In this document: positions 53,548 to 64,000 of the stretch, piece after piece
Numbering within the stretch: position 1 is the first letter of the stretch
Layout: each line of letters starts with the position of its first letter
Assembly (NCBI GenBank): GCA_963813315.1
Contig: CAWEYO010000005.1
Location: 62,001 to 126,000, forward strand
Source: CAWEYO01 sp963813315
GTDB taxonomy: Bacteria > Pseudomonadota > Alphaproteobacteria > Rhizobiales > Rhizobiaceae
Direction: 5' to 3'
DNA length: 64,000 nucleotides
Notes under the pieces: generated by a model
Database searches by the model: none
The model's input: only the letters and a program-made list of their open reading frames with translations
What the model was told of the DNA's origin: nothing
Position numbers and translations under genes: made by a program

Positions 53548-54557
53548 GCGAGGTTCCCACTCCCGCGTTTGCCGCCGTCGACTGGGGAACGTCGCATCTC
53601 AGGATATGGCTTCTCGATGCGGCGGGCATTGTGCTCGCCGAGCGGCGCAGCGGCGAGGGCATGCTGGCCACGGGCCCGAAAGAATTCGCGGCGATTCTCG
53701 AGCGTCATCTCGGCGAGATGGACGCGCCGGACACATTGCCGGCGATGATTTGCGGGATGGCAGGTTCACGTCAAGGCTGGATCGAGGTGCCCTACGTCGC
53801 CGTGCCGGCGACGCTTTCGGATGTGCTGGAGCATGCCGTCAGTGCTCCCGGCAACGTCAGGGAGATACGGATCATGCCGGGGGTTGCGCAACGCCGGCCG
53901 GATGCGCCGGACGTCATGCGCGGCGAGGAGACACAGCTTGCCGGCATTGCCGGATTTGTGGCCGAAGGACGCCACGTCGTCTGCATGCCGGGCACCCATT
54001 CCAAATGGGTGGTGGTCGAAGACAGCGTCATCACCGGATTCGGAACCTGGCTGACCGGTGAGCTTTTCTCGCTGCTGACGAAGCACTCCATCCTCCGGCA
54101 CGCCGTTGGCGGCGAAGCGTCGGACGTAGCGCCGGGCGACCCTATATTCCGCTCATCATTGGAACAGGCGCTATCAGCGCCGGGCGACATGATGTCCCGG
54201 CTTTTCAGGGTTCGCGCTGCCGGGCTTCTGTTTGACCTTCAGCCCAATGATGCCGGGGCCGCGTTGTCTGGGCTGCTGATCGGGACCGAGATTGCTTCCG
54301 CGGCTGCGCAATTCGCGGTTTTCGGACAAGATCATGCGAAAATCAAAGAGCTGGAGCGCGGTGACGACTCCGGAGGAAGTCATCCCGCTCCAGCCGAGAT
54401 CATCCTTGTCGCATCCGGAGCGCTGGGCGACCTCTACGCCGAAGCGCTGGCTGCGGCCGGCTACTCGGTCAAGGTGGTGGATGCAGAGGTGGCTGTACGC
54501 ACCGGGCTTCTTGATGCCGCGCGCAGACATCTGCCCTTGGAGAAGGCCCGGCCGTAA
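53544..54557 (+). CDS. dgoK: 2-dehydro-3-deoxygalactonokinase
   Basis: A 337-residue kinase: phosphate-binding AAVDWGTSHLRIWLLD near the start, ICGMAGSRQGW, MPGTHSKWV and LTGELFSLL, which is the DgoK signature set. It phosphorylates 2-keto-3-deoxy-galactonate. GTG 53544 overlaps the stop of the dehydrogenase gene. The matching aldolase (DgoA) and the dehydratase (DgoD) are not in the window, so the pathway is only partly visible here. It acts in the cytoplasm. Confidence 0.93.
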   Translation: MSEVPTPAFAAVDWGTSHLRIWLLDAAGIVLAERRSGEGMLATGPKEFAAILERHLGEMDAPDTLPAMICGMAGSRQGWIEVPYVAVPATLSDVLEHAVSAPGNVREIRIMPGVAQRRPDAPDVMRGEETQLAGIAGFVAEGRHVVCMPGTHSKWVVVEDSVITGFGTWLTGELFSLLTKHSILRHAVGGEASDVAPGDPIFRSSLEQALSAPGDMMSRLFRVRAAGLLFDLQPNDAGAALSGLLIGTEIASAAAQFAVFGQDHAKIKELERGDDSGGSHPAPAEIILVASGALGDLYAEALAAAGYSVKVVDAEVAVRTGLLDAARRHLPLEKARP

Positions 54558-54667
54558 ACGCCTGTCCGAGTGGAAGCAGGCGGTTCTTCATGGGCTCGTC
54601 TTCTTGACGCGATCGTCGTTCACCGTATCTTGCCGCGCCACCGCTGATTTCCTCAAGGATTTCCCGA

Positions 54668-55732
54668 ATGCCGCAATCGGACCGCCAACTCGTGCTCATC
54701 TACGAACCGGAGGCCGCTTGCCAAGAACGCTTGCTGGCGGAAGGTCATACGCACCTGCATGCACTGGAAATTTCGTCCTATCTGGCGCAATCGACCGACC
54801 TGGCATCAGAATTTGACGCGATTGCCGACGCGTGCGATCGGCGCCGTCTGTCCTTCCAACCGCTGGTCCTCGACGAAGCCTCGGCTTTCCTGCCACAAGC
54901 CAATCCGGCCCGTTCACTCGTCTGGACACTCACCGACGGCATTGCCTATTTCCGTGGAGGCACAGCAGCCGCGTTGGCGCGGCTGCATGGCCTTCGCACA
55001 GTCGGCTCGGACGATTCGCTCTTCGCGCTCTGCCAGGACAAGTTTCGTTCGGGCGCCGTCCTGCGGGCGCTTGGGCTGCCGGCCCCGGAAGCCGGCCTTG
55101 CCCGCAACGGCCAGTGGATCGCGCCCGTGCCGTCTTCATCGAGCGGCTACTTCGTCAAGCCGAACCGGCTCGGCGCCAAGGTCGGCATCTGGGAGGATTC
55201 GCGTTGCTGCTCGCCGGAGGAAGGGCTGGAGCTTAGCCGGCGTATCTTTTCCGCTTATCGAGACGATGCTATCGTGCAGCCCTATGTAGCCGGGCAGAAT
55301 GTGCGGGCAAGCTTTCTCGCGGTTGATCCTGAAGCAGGAGCCGACGCGCTCGGCGTCTTCTTCGTCGAGTCGGGCGCGGATTTTCAGACAATGGGTGACA
55401 GCATGGCGCTTTATGGTGTCACCGGCGCTGACGCCAAGGCCGGCGGCCTCTATTTCGAGCCGGAACTGCGGCCGGTGCGCACGACCCAGCCGTCCGCGGA
55501 TCGAAGAATACGCCGCATCGCCGAAATCCTAATGACAGGGCTCGGGCTGCGCGATGTGTTCTCCTTCGATCTGAGGGTCGAGGCGGACGGAACCGTGCAT
55601 CTGATCGAATTCGAAGTCTGTCCGGGCCTGCCCTGTTTCGACTTCCGCGCCTATTGCCGGTCGCAATGGGGCCTGGACCTCCCCGGCGCGATGGCCGACG
55701 CAGCGGCAAACCGCTTTCCCGCGAGTTCCTGA
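54668..55732 (+). CDS. ATP-grasp enzyme, D-alanine-D-alanine ligase-like
   Basis: A 354-residue ATP-grasp protein. Residues 1-110 have a pre-ATP-grasp domain (LVLIYEPEAACQERLLAEGH; ARSLVWTLTDGIAYFRG). The middle has the nucleotide loop and adenine pocket (CQDKFRSGAVLRALGLPAPE; GYFVKPNRLGAKVGIW; IVQPYVAGQNVRASFLAV). The C-terminus has VFSFDLRVEADGTVHLIEFEVCPGLPCFDF with the Mg-binding Glu-x-Glu/Asn replaced by Glu-x-Cys (FEVCPG). It probably joins an amino acid or similar amine to a carboxylate, forming a peptide bond. It is separate from the Ddl of murein synthesis. It begins 110 bp after dgoK. Confidence 0.85.
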   Translation: MPQSDRQLVLIYEPEAACQERLLAEGHTHLHALEISSYLAQSTDLASEFDAIADACDRRRLSFQPLVLDEASAFLPQANPARSLVWTLTDGIAYFRGGTAAALARLHGLRTVGSDDSLFALCQDKFRSGAVLRALGLPAPEAGLARNGQWIAPVPSSSSGYFVKPNRLGAKVGIWEDSRCCSPEEGLELSRRIFSAYRDDAIVQPYVAGQNVRASFLAVDPEAGADALGVFFVESGADFQTMGDSMALYGVTGADAKAGGLYFEPELRPVRTTQPSADRRIRRIAEILMTGLGLRDVFSFDLRVEADGTVHLIEFEVCPGLPCFDFRAYCRSQWGLDLPGAMADAAANRFPASS

Positions 55733-55794
55733 CGCCGAAACGCCTGTTTTTCGGGATCATGCGCTGTGGTCGTGACCGGGTCCGATGAATTGCT

Positions 55795-55898
55795 TTAGAG
55801 CGGCGGACGCTTTTTCGGAATCAGCACTGCCGCTCTATCTCTTTGTTTGAGCATCGGATTTTGCCCGAAACCGATTCCCACTTTCGGGTCCGATGCTC
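55795..55898. repeat. MITE-like intergenic repeat, family A (copy)
   Basis: TTTAGAGCGGCGGACGC at the left, the GAGCATCGG core and GGGTCCGATGCTCTATA at the right. On the minus strand, the right end gives TAG AGC ATC and the stop codon of the RlpA-like gene. Confidence 0.8.
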
Positions 55899-56254
55899 TA
55901 TATCCGGGCCATGCAGACGGCTGTGTGGCCCGCGCCGACAAAACCGAGCTGGCTTGCCGCCGCCTTTGAAACATCGATGACACGGTTCTTGACGAAGGGT
56001 CCGCGGTCATTGATTCGCACGACAACGGCCTTGCCGTTGCGCTTGTTGGTCACCTTTACCTTGGTTCCGAAGGGAAGGCTGCGATGGGCGGCCGTCAGCG
56101 CGGACGGGTTCATACGTTCGCCGGAGGCGGTCCTGGAAGTGAGCGCGTACCATGAGGCGCGGCCACATTGAGCCGAAGCAGGTCCGGCCGAAGCGGCAAG
56201 CAACATGCCTGACGCCAGCGTACCCGCGGCGATCGCAGTGAATCTCGAATGCAT
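55898..56254 (-). CDS. RlpA-like double-psi beta-barrel secreted protein
   Basis: A 118-residue secreted protein with signal peptide (ITAGTLASGMLLAASAGPASA-like, residues 1-28) followed by a compact RlpA/DPBB domain: CGRASWYALTSRTASGERM, LPFGTKVKVTNKRNGKAVVVRINDRGPF, RVIDVSKAAASQLGF. RlpA-type proteins bind or cleave naked glycan strands of peptidoglycan in the septum; this short form lacks a SPOR domain, so it may act elsewhere in the periplasm. The catalytic Asp of active RlpA (in INDRGPF) is present. The stop codon is supplied by a repeat. Confidence 0.9.
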   Translation of the reverse strand: MHSRFTAIAAGTLASGMLLAASAGPASAQCGRASWYALTSRTASGERMNPSALTAAHRSLPFGTKVKVTNKRNGKAVVVRINDRGPFVKNRVIDVSKAAASQLGFVGAGHTAVCMARI

Positions 56255-56461
56255 GACTGGATGTCCCCGAAAATATCAATCCAGAGTGCGTAGGGACTAA
56301 ATGAGGCACCAAATGTGGCCCTGACTAGGCGGTCCCGAGGCAAGGAAACACGTTTGGAGTCAGCCGGAAATACTGCGTTAATCGCCGCCTGCGGCCGTTG
56401 TGGACTGCATTGCACTTACGGTCGGACGTCGGGCATGCAGAGCGCGACTGATCTTACGACC

Positions 56462-57070
56462 TTATGCGTTCCAGCTCGGGCGGCTTCTCACACGCTCTTT
56501 CCATCGCTGGACATTTGAAAGGGAAGCCGGGATCTCCATCCCGAAGAATTCGCCCAACCACGAAGCGACCGCGCCCGTGATGTCGGCAACCGAGAATGCC
56601 TCGCCGGCGATGAATGTGCGGCCGTCATTCATCTCCCGGTCCAGCCATGCCCACTTCTCGGGCACGGCCTTGCGCTGGGTCTCGCCGAAAGCCGGGAACT
56701 GGACCAGCCGGTCCTTGAAAAGCGGCTCGCCGTGCAGCGCGACATTTCCGATCGTTCCAAAAACCTGGAGCTCAATTCGCCGGTTCCACATCTCGATTGT
56801 GCCACGGCTGATGGCATCCGTGCCGAATAGCGGTGGCGCCGGATGCAGCTCCTCGAGGTACCGGCAGATAGCGACGCTCTCGGTAATCACCGTGCCGTCG
56901 TCGAGGACAAGCACGGGAATCTGGCCAAGTGAATTGAGCGCAAGGAATTCAGGCTTCCGGTGTTCCCATTGGGTCAGGTCGACATTCACGAGCGGTAATT
57001 CGATGCCCTTTTCGGCCATGAAAATGCGCACGCGATACGAGTTGGGGCCGATGCCCTGATAGAGTTTCAT
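56462..57070 (-). CDS. glutathione S-transferase
   Basis: A 202-residue GST. The N-terminal thioredoxin-like domain has QGIGPNSYRVRIFMAEKGI, the conserved cis-Pro in GQIPVLVLDDGTVITESVAICRYLEE (residues 50-75). The C-terminal helical domain has FIAGEAFSVADITGAVAS (N-capping box). ATG 57070 begins the true protein; the longer frame upstream contains only unrelated sequence. It conjugates glutathione to electrophiles or reduces disulfides; substrate unknown. A second GST gene is 245 bp upstream on the same strand but is frameshifted. Confidence 0.9.
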   Translation of the reverse strand: MKLYQGIGPNSYRVRIFMAEKGIELPLVNVDLTQWEHRKPEFLALNSLGQIPVLVLDDGTVITESVAICRYLEELHPAPPLFGTDAISRGTIEMWNRRIELQVFGTIGNVALHGEPLFKDRLVQFPAFGETQRKAVPEKWAWLDREMNDGRTFIAGEAFSVADITGAVASWLGEFFGMEIPASLSNVQRWKERVRSRPSWNA

Positions 57071-57314
57071 CACCTGTTCCTCCACTGAAGGCCGGGGCTG
57101 CGGTTGTTTCCGAGAGTTCCCTTCTTTCATGGCGTGCCAACCGGCTTTTCGGCATGTTCGAGGAGATAGTCGCCGAGCCGGTCGAGGCGGCGCTCCGAGC
57201 TTTGCCGTCGCTCGGACATCCACTGTTCAGCCATGCCGAGGGGATCGGCGAGCGCCTGGAACATCAGGTTCAATTGGACCGGATCGTGGAGCATCACCTG
57301 AACCCCGACGCACC

Positions 57315-57972
57315 CTAATAGTCGTCCTTTACCGGAAAGAGATGGAAATAGGGCTCCGCCTCGGCCACGACGCGGGCGAAGGACGGGCGTTCCATCAGAC
57401 GCGCAAAATAGGCGGCCACGTTCGCGTGGCCGCCGAAAGGCTGCACCTTGTTCGCGTAGAAGAGTGCCGGCGAGGCGGCGCAATCCGCCATTGTGAACGC
57501 GTCGCCGATCGCCCATCGTCTCGTCGCCATTTCGTCATCGATCACGCCGTAGGAGGATATGATTTCCGCGCGCGCCAGCTCGACGCCGTGGGGATCGTTC
57601 CTGCCCGGTGGACGCAGCCGGTCCGTGACGATTTTCTGCATCGGTTCATGGACATAGCGATCGTAGAAGCGGTCGCGCAGGCGCGTATGGAGCGCGAGGT
57701 CCGGGTCGGCCGGCACCAGGTGAACCCGGCCCGGATAGTGATGAGCCAGATATTCGATGATGATCGTCGAATTCTGGAACCGTCTGGTCCCGGTCGTCAT
57801 CGCGCAGCACCGGGAATTTGCCGACCGGCCAGATCTTGAGGAACGCAGCACGCGAGGCCTCGTCCCCCAGATCGACGATCACCGGCTCGAAGGGGATGTC
57901 GTTCTCGTACAAGGCGATGAGCGCCTTCCAGCAGAACGACGCAAGCGGATGAAAATAAAGCTTCAGTGGCAT
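57315..57972 (-). pseudogene. second glutathione S-transferase, frameshifted
   Basis: From ATG 57972 the protein runs PLKLYFHPLASFCWKALIALYENDIPFE ... FPVLRDDDRDQTVPE, then goes out of frame. The following frame continues STIIIEYLAHHYPGRVHLVP through the helical domain (FTMADCAASPALF) to the stop at 57315. One extra T creates GAATTC (57769-57774) where GAATCG is needed. Everything else is intact, so this may be a base-calling error. The stop codon TAG lies in a remnant of a family-B repeat end. Confidence 0.85.
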
Positions 57973-58336
57973 GGGCCGATCTCTCTTCTGGTGTTCCCGC
58001 CGCCGCTGCCTGAATTGCCTGCGTCCATGGCATCCGCGTTCAGATACGTGTGACATTTCCTGCCCGAAATGGATACCAGAGTCCCAGCGTTGCGCGTGCT
58101 GTCGAGCCTGAGATTGCACACGCTTTTGAGATTAAACCACCCCAGGTTAGCACTAAGCGAAACGGAGGCGAATTGCGCGGCAGCGGCAGCCCTCGCCCGC
58201 CGGAGAAATTTTTTCTCTCTCATCCCGGGTTCTCAGAAAAGCGATTGCGCGCCTTGTTCGGCCACGCGACTGCATTCCTTCTGCTTCGACCGGGCCGAAG
58301 CTAGAAATGCGGTCGGTTCCCGGAGACTGTCCTTGC
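57973..58336. other. divergent intergenic region
   Basis: It contains the promoters of the second GST and of the cys cluster. TCCATGGCATCCGCGTTCAG (about 58024-58043) is shared with the family-C repeat. No terminator or small gene is convincing, although a frame on the plus strand (from 58050) is open for 84 codons without recognisable content. Confidence 0.4.
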
Positions 58337-59793
58337 ATGCCGCAACAGCCTGCCAAGCTCAACGCATTTCCCGTTTTCATGCGGGTAGAGCGGTCGTCCG
58401 TCATCATCGTCGGCAATGGCGACGAGGCGCTTGCCAAGGCGCGGCTGCTTGGCCAGTCGAGCGCCGAACTGGGCATCGTAGCGGATGCGCCGGAAGCCGC
58501 CCTCGGCGCATGGATCTCCACGAACAATGCCGAGCATGTCGCCGAGCCCTACCGGAGCGAGCTCCTGACGGGCGCCGTGCTGGTATTTGCGGCGAGCGGC
58601 GATGCAAGGCTCGACCGCCGGGTTTCCGACGATGCGCGCAGCCTGGGCATTCCGGTCAACGCCGTCGACCGGCCGGAGCTCTGCGATTTCTTCACGCCGG
58701 CGATCGTCAACCGCGCGCCGGTCTGCGTCGCGATCGGCACGGAAGGCGCGGGGCCGGTGCTCGGCGCAGATGATCCGCGCCAGGATCGACCAGCTGCTGT
58801 CGCCGTCGCTCGGCGCGCTTGCCTCGCTTGCCAGTTTCCTTTCGCGATGCCGCCGAGCGGCTGCTGCCGAAGGGAAACGTGCGCCGGCAGTTCTGGAACG
58901 ATTTCTTCGACGGCGCGCCGGCCCGCGCCATGGAAATCGGCCATGTTCCGAGAAGCGCACGAGGCGGCTGCCGAACTCCTGCTGCGGGGAAAGGCGGCCG
59001 AGCGGCCACGTCGCGCTGGTCGGCGCCGGACCGGGCGCGGAAGACCTGCTGACGCTGCGCGCCCAGCGCCTGCTGATGGAGGCCGATGTCATCGTCCATG
59101 ACGCGCTGGTGCCGGAGGCGGTCGTCGCCATGGGCCGCCGCGACGCCGAGCGCCTGCCTGTCGGCAAGCGCAAGGGCTGCCATTCCAAGAGCCAGGCCGA
59201 GATCAACGCGCTGCTGGTGGCGCTCGGCCGCGAAGGCAAGCGCGTCGTGCGGCTGAAGTCGGGCGATCCGCTGGTGTTCGGCCGCGCCGGCGAGGAAATG
59301 CAGGCGTTGCGCGATGCCGGCATCTCCTACGAGGTCGTGCCGGGCGTCACCGCGGCCTTTGCCGCCGCCGCCGATTTCGAACTGCCGCTGACGCTGCGCG
59401 GCGTCGCCTCCTCGATGGTGTTCACCACCGGCCACGATCTGAAGGGCGGCACGCTGCCCGACTGGGCGAGGCTGGCGATTTCGGGCGCGACCGTCGCCGT
59501 CTATATGGGCCGCTCGGTCGCCGCCGACGTCGCCGCCCGCCTGATCGAGGCCGGCCTGTCGCCCGATACGGCGGTCGCCGTGGTCGAAAATGCCAGCCTC
59601 GGCGGACGCCGGCTGTTCCACGGCACGCTCGCCGACCTGCCGTCGCTCGAGGCGCGCGACGACCTGACCGGCCCGGTCATGACCATCATCGGCGATGCGG
59701 TCGCCGGCGCCAATTTTTCGAACGTCCGAGCCGCTGGCGGCGCAGTCGCACCCGGCCGCCGCGCGCGCTGGAGCGCGAGGGAGCACTTGCATG
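58337..59793 (+). pseudogene. cysG: siroheme synthase CysG, several +1 insertions
   Basis: The parts read as a full CysG: precorrin-2 dehydrogenase/ferrochelatase (MRVERSSVIIVGNGDEALAKARLL; VNAVDRPELCDFFTPAIVNRAPVCVAIGTEG) and uroporphyrinogen-III methyltransferase (HVALVGAGPGAEDLLTLRAQRLLMEADVIVHD; KRKGCHSKSQAEIN; SGDPLVFGRAGEE; VPGVTAAFAAAA). Extra single bases near 58760, 58841, 58952, 59003 and 59720 throw the frame each time. Between the breaks the protein is perfectly conserved, so I think the gene is intact in the organism and the sequence is wrong. It makes siroheme for the sulfite reductase two genes downstream. The stop at 59791-59793 overlaps the next start (ATGA). Confidence 0.85.
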
Positions 59794-60140
59794 AAGGTCC
59801 TCACCGCCAATCGCCTGACCGACGGCGAGGCCGTCTGGTTCGCGCGCGGATCGTCGCTGGTCCGAGACGATCGCCGGCGCCGAGATGGCGCGCGACAAGG
59901 CTGCGGAGGAACGGCTCGAGGCGATCGGCAAGGCCGCCTATCGTCGAACAACGAGGTGGTCGACGTCAACCTGATCGACGTGGAACTGGTCGACGGCGAG
60001 ATCGTGCCGACGCGGCTTGCGCGAGCGCATCCGCGCCGCCGGCCCCACCAACCGCAACGATCTCGGCAAGCAGGCGCCGTCCCGCGATCTGCCGGCCGCC
60101 GGCATGACGAACGCGGCCGCAGGCGGCCGGAAAGACGACA

Positions 60141-60157
<17 letters not shown>
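59790..60157 (+). pseudogene. DUF2849 protein, frameshifted by insertions
   Basis: Parts of DUF2849 can be read in sequence: MKVLTANRLTDGEAVWFARGSS, then WSETIAGAEMARDKAAEERLEAIGKAAY, then NNEVVDVNLIDVELVDGEIVPTRL, then RERIRAAGPTNRNDLGKQAPSRDLPAAG. Extra bases occur near 59852, 59940 and 60017. This small protein (about 120 residues) is found between cysG and cysI in many rhizobia and is probably part of assimilatory sulfate reduction, with unknown role. The stop (60155-60157) overlaps the start of the reductase gene. Same quality comment as for the neighbours. Confidence 0.8.
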
Positions 60158-61819
<1,662 letters not shown>

Positions 61820-61820
<1 letters not shown>

Positions 61821-62560
61821 TGCCGAGCCGAGGCAACGGCCGAGCAGGCCGCGACTGCCTCGAAGCGCGCTACGGCGCACTTCGCGCCGGCGAGATCATC
61901 GAACGGGCCGCCGAGCAGGTAATTTGCCGGCGGAATCGCGGCGGTGTCGTCCTTCGGCGCCGATTCGGCGGTGCTGCTGCACATGATCGCCGGGATCGAC
62001 CGCACGCCTGCCGGTGCATCTTCCTCGACACCGGCAAGCATTTCGAGGAGACGCTGGACTATCGCGATGCGCTGGTCCGCCGATTTCGGCCTGACCGACG
62101 TCCGCGTGATCACGCCCGACTGGAGGCCGCGCTTAGCCGGGATCGATCCCGACGGCAGGCTTCACCAGACGCGACACCGACGCCTGCTGCGACATCCGCA
62201 AGGTCGAGCCGATGGCGCGCGGCGTCGAGCCGTTCCGCGCCTGGTTCACCGGGCGCAAGCGCTTCCAGGCGGCGACGCGCAGCGGCGCTGCCGGTGTTCG
62301 AGGCGGTCGGCCCGCGCGTCCGCATCAACCCGCTGGCGCGCTGGACCACGGCCGATCTTGCCGACTACATGCGCGCGCATGCCTGCGCGAGAATCCGCTG
62401 GTCGCCTATGGCTATCTGTCGATCGGCTGCTTCCCCTGCACGCAGCCGGTGCAAGCCGGGCGAGGATGCGCGCAGCGGCCGCTGGGCCGGGCAGGCCAAG
62501 ACCGAATGCGGCATTCACCTGACCGGACTGGAAAAATCGCTGCCCGGCGCTTCATGTTAG
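61820..62560 (+). pseudogene. cysH: phosphoadenylyl/adenylyl-sulfate reductase, frameshifted by insertions
   Basis: Reassembled, the protein shows IAAVSSFGADSAVLLHMIAGIDRT (PP-loop), FLDTGKHFEETLDYRDALV, DACCDIRKVEPM and GCFPCTQPV. The CC...CxxC pattern marks the plant/alphaproteobacterial APS reductase with a [4Fe-4S] cluster, not the E. coli PAPS type. It gives sulfite for the reductase upstream. Roughly ten to twelve single or double insertions (61830 to 62451) break the frame. The start overlaps the stop of cysI (TGATG). Confidence 0.85.
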
Positions 62561-62644
62561 GTCTTATCCGTTGCATCGCCATCTCGCGCCAAGTTTTTTG
62601 TATTATGGATATTGTCCGAAGGATTGCTGCATGAGGAATAAGGA

Positions 62645-63176
62645 ATGAGCGAACAGACCCAGGAGATCGTGACGCGGCTGTGGACGCCGGAAGGCTTTCG
62701 CGAGGACGAATGGCGCCATGCCGAGAGCGCGGAGGCGTTGGACGGACGTTTCATCCTGCCGCTGCAGGCGTTTCTCGACCTCGATCCGGAGCTGCGCACG
62801 TCGGCGAGGGAGCGGCTCGGCGTGCTTCTGCTGCCGGGCGACGCCGTCGAAAAGATCGCGCCTTTGCTCGATACGCTCCCGCTGGTGGCGCTGGCCTTTC
62901 CCGCCTTCAACGACGGCCGCATCCTTCTCCAAGGCCGAACTGCTGCGCAGCCGCTATGATTTTCGAGGCGCGATGCGCGCCACCGGCCAGGTGCTGATCG
63001 ACCAGCTGCCGCATATGCTGCGGCTCGGCTTCAGCGAATTCGAGGTTTCGCATCCCACCCTGCTTGCTCGCCTTGAAGCGGGCCGCACCGGCGGGCTGCC
63101 GCTTTACTACCAGCCAACCGCCAAGCCGGCGGCGGCGGGCGAGAAATACTCCTGGCGCCGCCGCCCGGCGGCATAG
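62645..63176 (+). pseudogene. DUF934 protein (sulfur assimilation), one frameshift
   Basis: About 176 residues when repaired. The first frame reads MSEQTQEIVTRLWTPEGFREDEW through LPLVALAFPAFNDGR. After one extra A near 62922 the next frame gives SFSKAELLRSRYDFRGAMRATGQVL, LRLGFSEFEVSHPTLLARLEAGRTGGLPLYYQP and stops at 63176. DUF934 proteins always travel with cysI/cysH and are thought to help sulfite reduction. The gene is 84 bp after cysH, with an AT-rich stretch (GTATTATGGATATTGTCC) in between that may be an extra promoter. Confidence 0.85.
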
Positions 63177-63246
63177 TCGTGCTCTGGAAGAGTTCGGCCG
63201 TCGGGCGTGCTGTCGCGCGAGCGGCAGCATTGGTGCTTCCGCCGCT

Positions 63247-63570
63247 TTAGAAACTCCTTGGCGGAGCATAGATGCACAGCGTCTGGCCATCCGGTTCGCC
63301 GCGGATCGAGCATCGATGGAAATCGTTATCAGGGGAGGGATGAATTCTCCTGTCCCTGTAAGGGATGACCTCTCCCGTCTCCCGGACAAGATAGCCGTCC
63401 GGGTTCTCGCGGATGGATGCAGCCGGCACCGGCTTGCAATCACGGTCATGGCAGCAGAATTTGTCGTAAAAATCGTGCGCCCATGCCACGGATATGACCC
63501 ACGGCGACAGCGCTAGAATACAGGCGCATAACCGGAACCTGCTTGCCGGACTCATTGAAGCCGATCGCAT
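63247..63570 (-). CDS. small secreted cysteine-rich protein
   Basis: A 107-residue secreted protein with signal peptide (ACILALSPWVISVAWA, residues 15-31) and a mature domain with FYDKFCCHDRDCKPVPA, then VIPYRDRRIHPSPDNDFHRCSI and GQTLCIYAPPRSF. The HDFYDxxCCHDRDC stretch is conserved in a family of small hypothetical periplasmic proteins of rhizobia; five cysteines could form disulfides or bind metal. ATG 63570 begins the true protein; a longer frame upstream has no signal peptide. Single gene, function unknown. Confidence 0.75.
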   Translation of the reverse strand: MRSASMSPASRFRLCACILALSPWVISVAWAHDFYDKFCCHDRDCKPVPAASIRENPDGYLVRETGEVIPYRDRRIHPSPDNDFHRCSIRGEPDGQTLCIYAPPRSF

Positions 63571-63754
63571 GACCCTCGCTCCGCTTGATTGGGGCTCGCT
63601 ATCCTTCAAGTATCCATCAAGCCGGGCCGGGCGTCCGTTAACTCGATCACAGTAGAAAGCCGCCTTTGCGGTCGACATCGGATCAGCGTATTGAAAGATT
63701 GCTCCAACGCTAAGTGAGCGGCATTCTTCATTGATCCTGTACGAGGTATTGGCC

Positions 63755-64000
63755 ATGAGCATCGCCCGCTTGTCCGACGCGTCGCGCCCGAACCTGCCTT
63801 TCTACGAGGAGCGCGTCGATCTTGCCTGTGCTTTCCGCTGGACGGCGAGGCTCAATATGCACGAGGCGGTGGCGAACCATTTCTCGCTCGCCATCAACGA
63901 TGAGGGCACGCAATTCCTCATGAACCCGAACCAGATGCATTTCTCGAGGGTCAAGGCGAGTGATCTGCTCCTGGTCGACGCCAACGATCCTGAAACAATG
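63755..64000 (+). CDS. class II aldolase/adducin domain protein, N-terminal part
   Basis: The first 82 codons (MSIARLSDASRPNLPFYEERVDLACAFRWTARLNMHEAVANHFSLAI) are typical of the class II aldolase/adducin family: zinc-dependent aldolases and epimerases such as fuculose phosphate aldolase. The segment NHFSLAINDEGTQFLMNP belongs to the substrate phosphate and metal region. The gene is cut by the window edge at 64000, so nothing more can be said about its specificity. Confidence 0.85.
   Translation, partial: MSIARLSDASRPNLPFYEERVDLACAFRWTARLNMHEAVANHFSLAINDEGTQFLMNPNQMHFSRVKASDLLLVDANDPETM

Overview
The window looks like chromosomal DNA of an alphaproteobacterium of the order Hyphomicrobiales, most likely Mesorhizobium or a near relative. 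The evidence is the high G+C, the rhizobial style of the proteins (CysG / DUF2849 / ferredoxin-type sulfite reductase / plant-type APS reductase / DUF934 order, CYTH-CHAD protein, periplasmic-binding-protein importers) and several families of small palindromic repeats between genes. This is inference from recognition, not from a search. I found no rRNA, tRNA, CRISPR array, phage module or complete IS element.

Layout. 0-5.4 kb is gene-poor: a frameshifted zinc-ribbon gene, an AraC-type regulator, an M15-type peptidase, a nonsense-truncated lipoprotein and an unusual GC-rich inverted repeat. 5.4-11.7 kb holds a CYTH-CHAD phosphatase-like protein, a GFA protein, a head-to-head pair of ArsR/SRPBCC units (one as two genes, one fused), a DUF1761 membrane protein and an FAD oxidoreductase. 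11.9-23.1 kb is a decayed type I secretion locus: a frameshifted TolC, an ABC exporter with nonsense codons and frameshifts, and a giant VWA/RTX adhesin whose start is fused to the broken exporter. 23.2-31.4 kb has an amino-acid importer without an ATPase, a class A PBP, a probable toxin-antitoxin pair, an RNase D and an M20 dipeptidase. 31.5-43.5 kb has a candidate C-rich-loop small RNA, polA with a degenerate proofreading site, a sugar importer again without ATPase, a cyclopropane fatty acid synthase and a complete polyamine-type ABC operon ending in a metallo-hydrolase. 43.6-49.8 kb encodes, in one direction, a periplasmic binding protein, a hybrid histidine kinase, a lone Hpt protein and a response-regulator receiver domain fused to a ten-helix EamA/DMT transporter. 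50-57.9 kb is metabolic (cupin, aldo-keto reductase, SDR, 2-keto-3-deoxygalactonate kinase, ATP-grasp enzyme, RlpA-like protein, two GSTs). 58.3-63.2 kb is the assimilatory sulfate-reduction cluster, which is full of single-base insertions. The window ends in a class II aldolase gene.

The best candidate for a new system is the 43.6-49.8 kb cluster. The last two junctions overlap and every component of a multistep phosphorelay is present, but the terminal receiver domain is joined to a membrane transporter instead of a DNA-binding domain. This suggests transport controlled directly by phosphorylation. A second theme is that at least six genes end exactly where an interspersed repeat begins, so that the repeat supplies the stop codon. 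A third is sequence quality. The sulfate-reduction genes and the adhesin repeats carry many single-base indels in otherwise well-conserved reading frames, which looks more like consensus error than decay, whereas the ABC exporter also has true nonsense codons.
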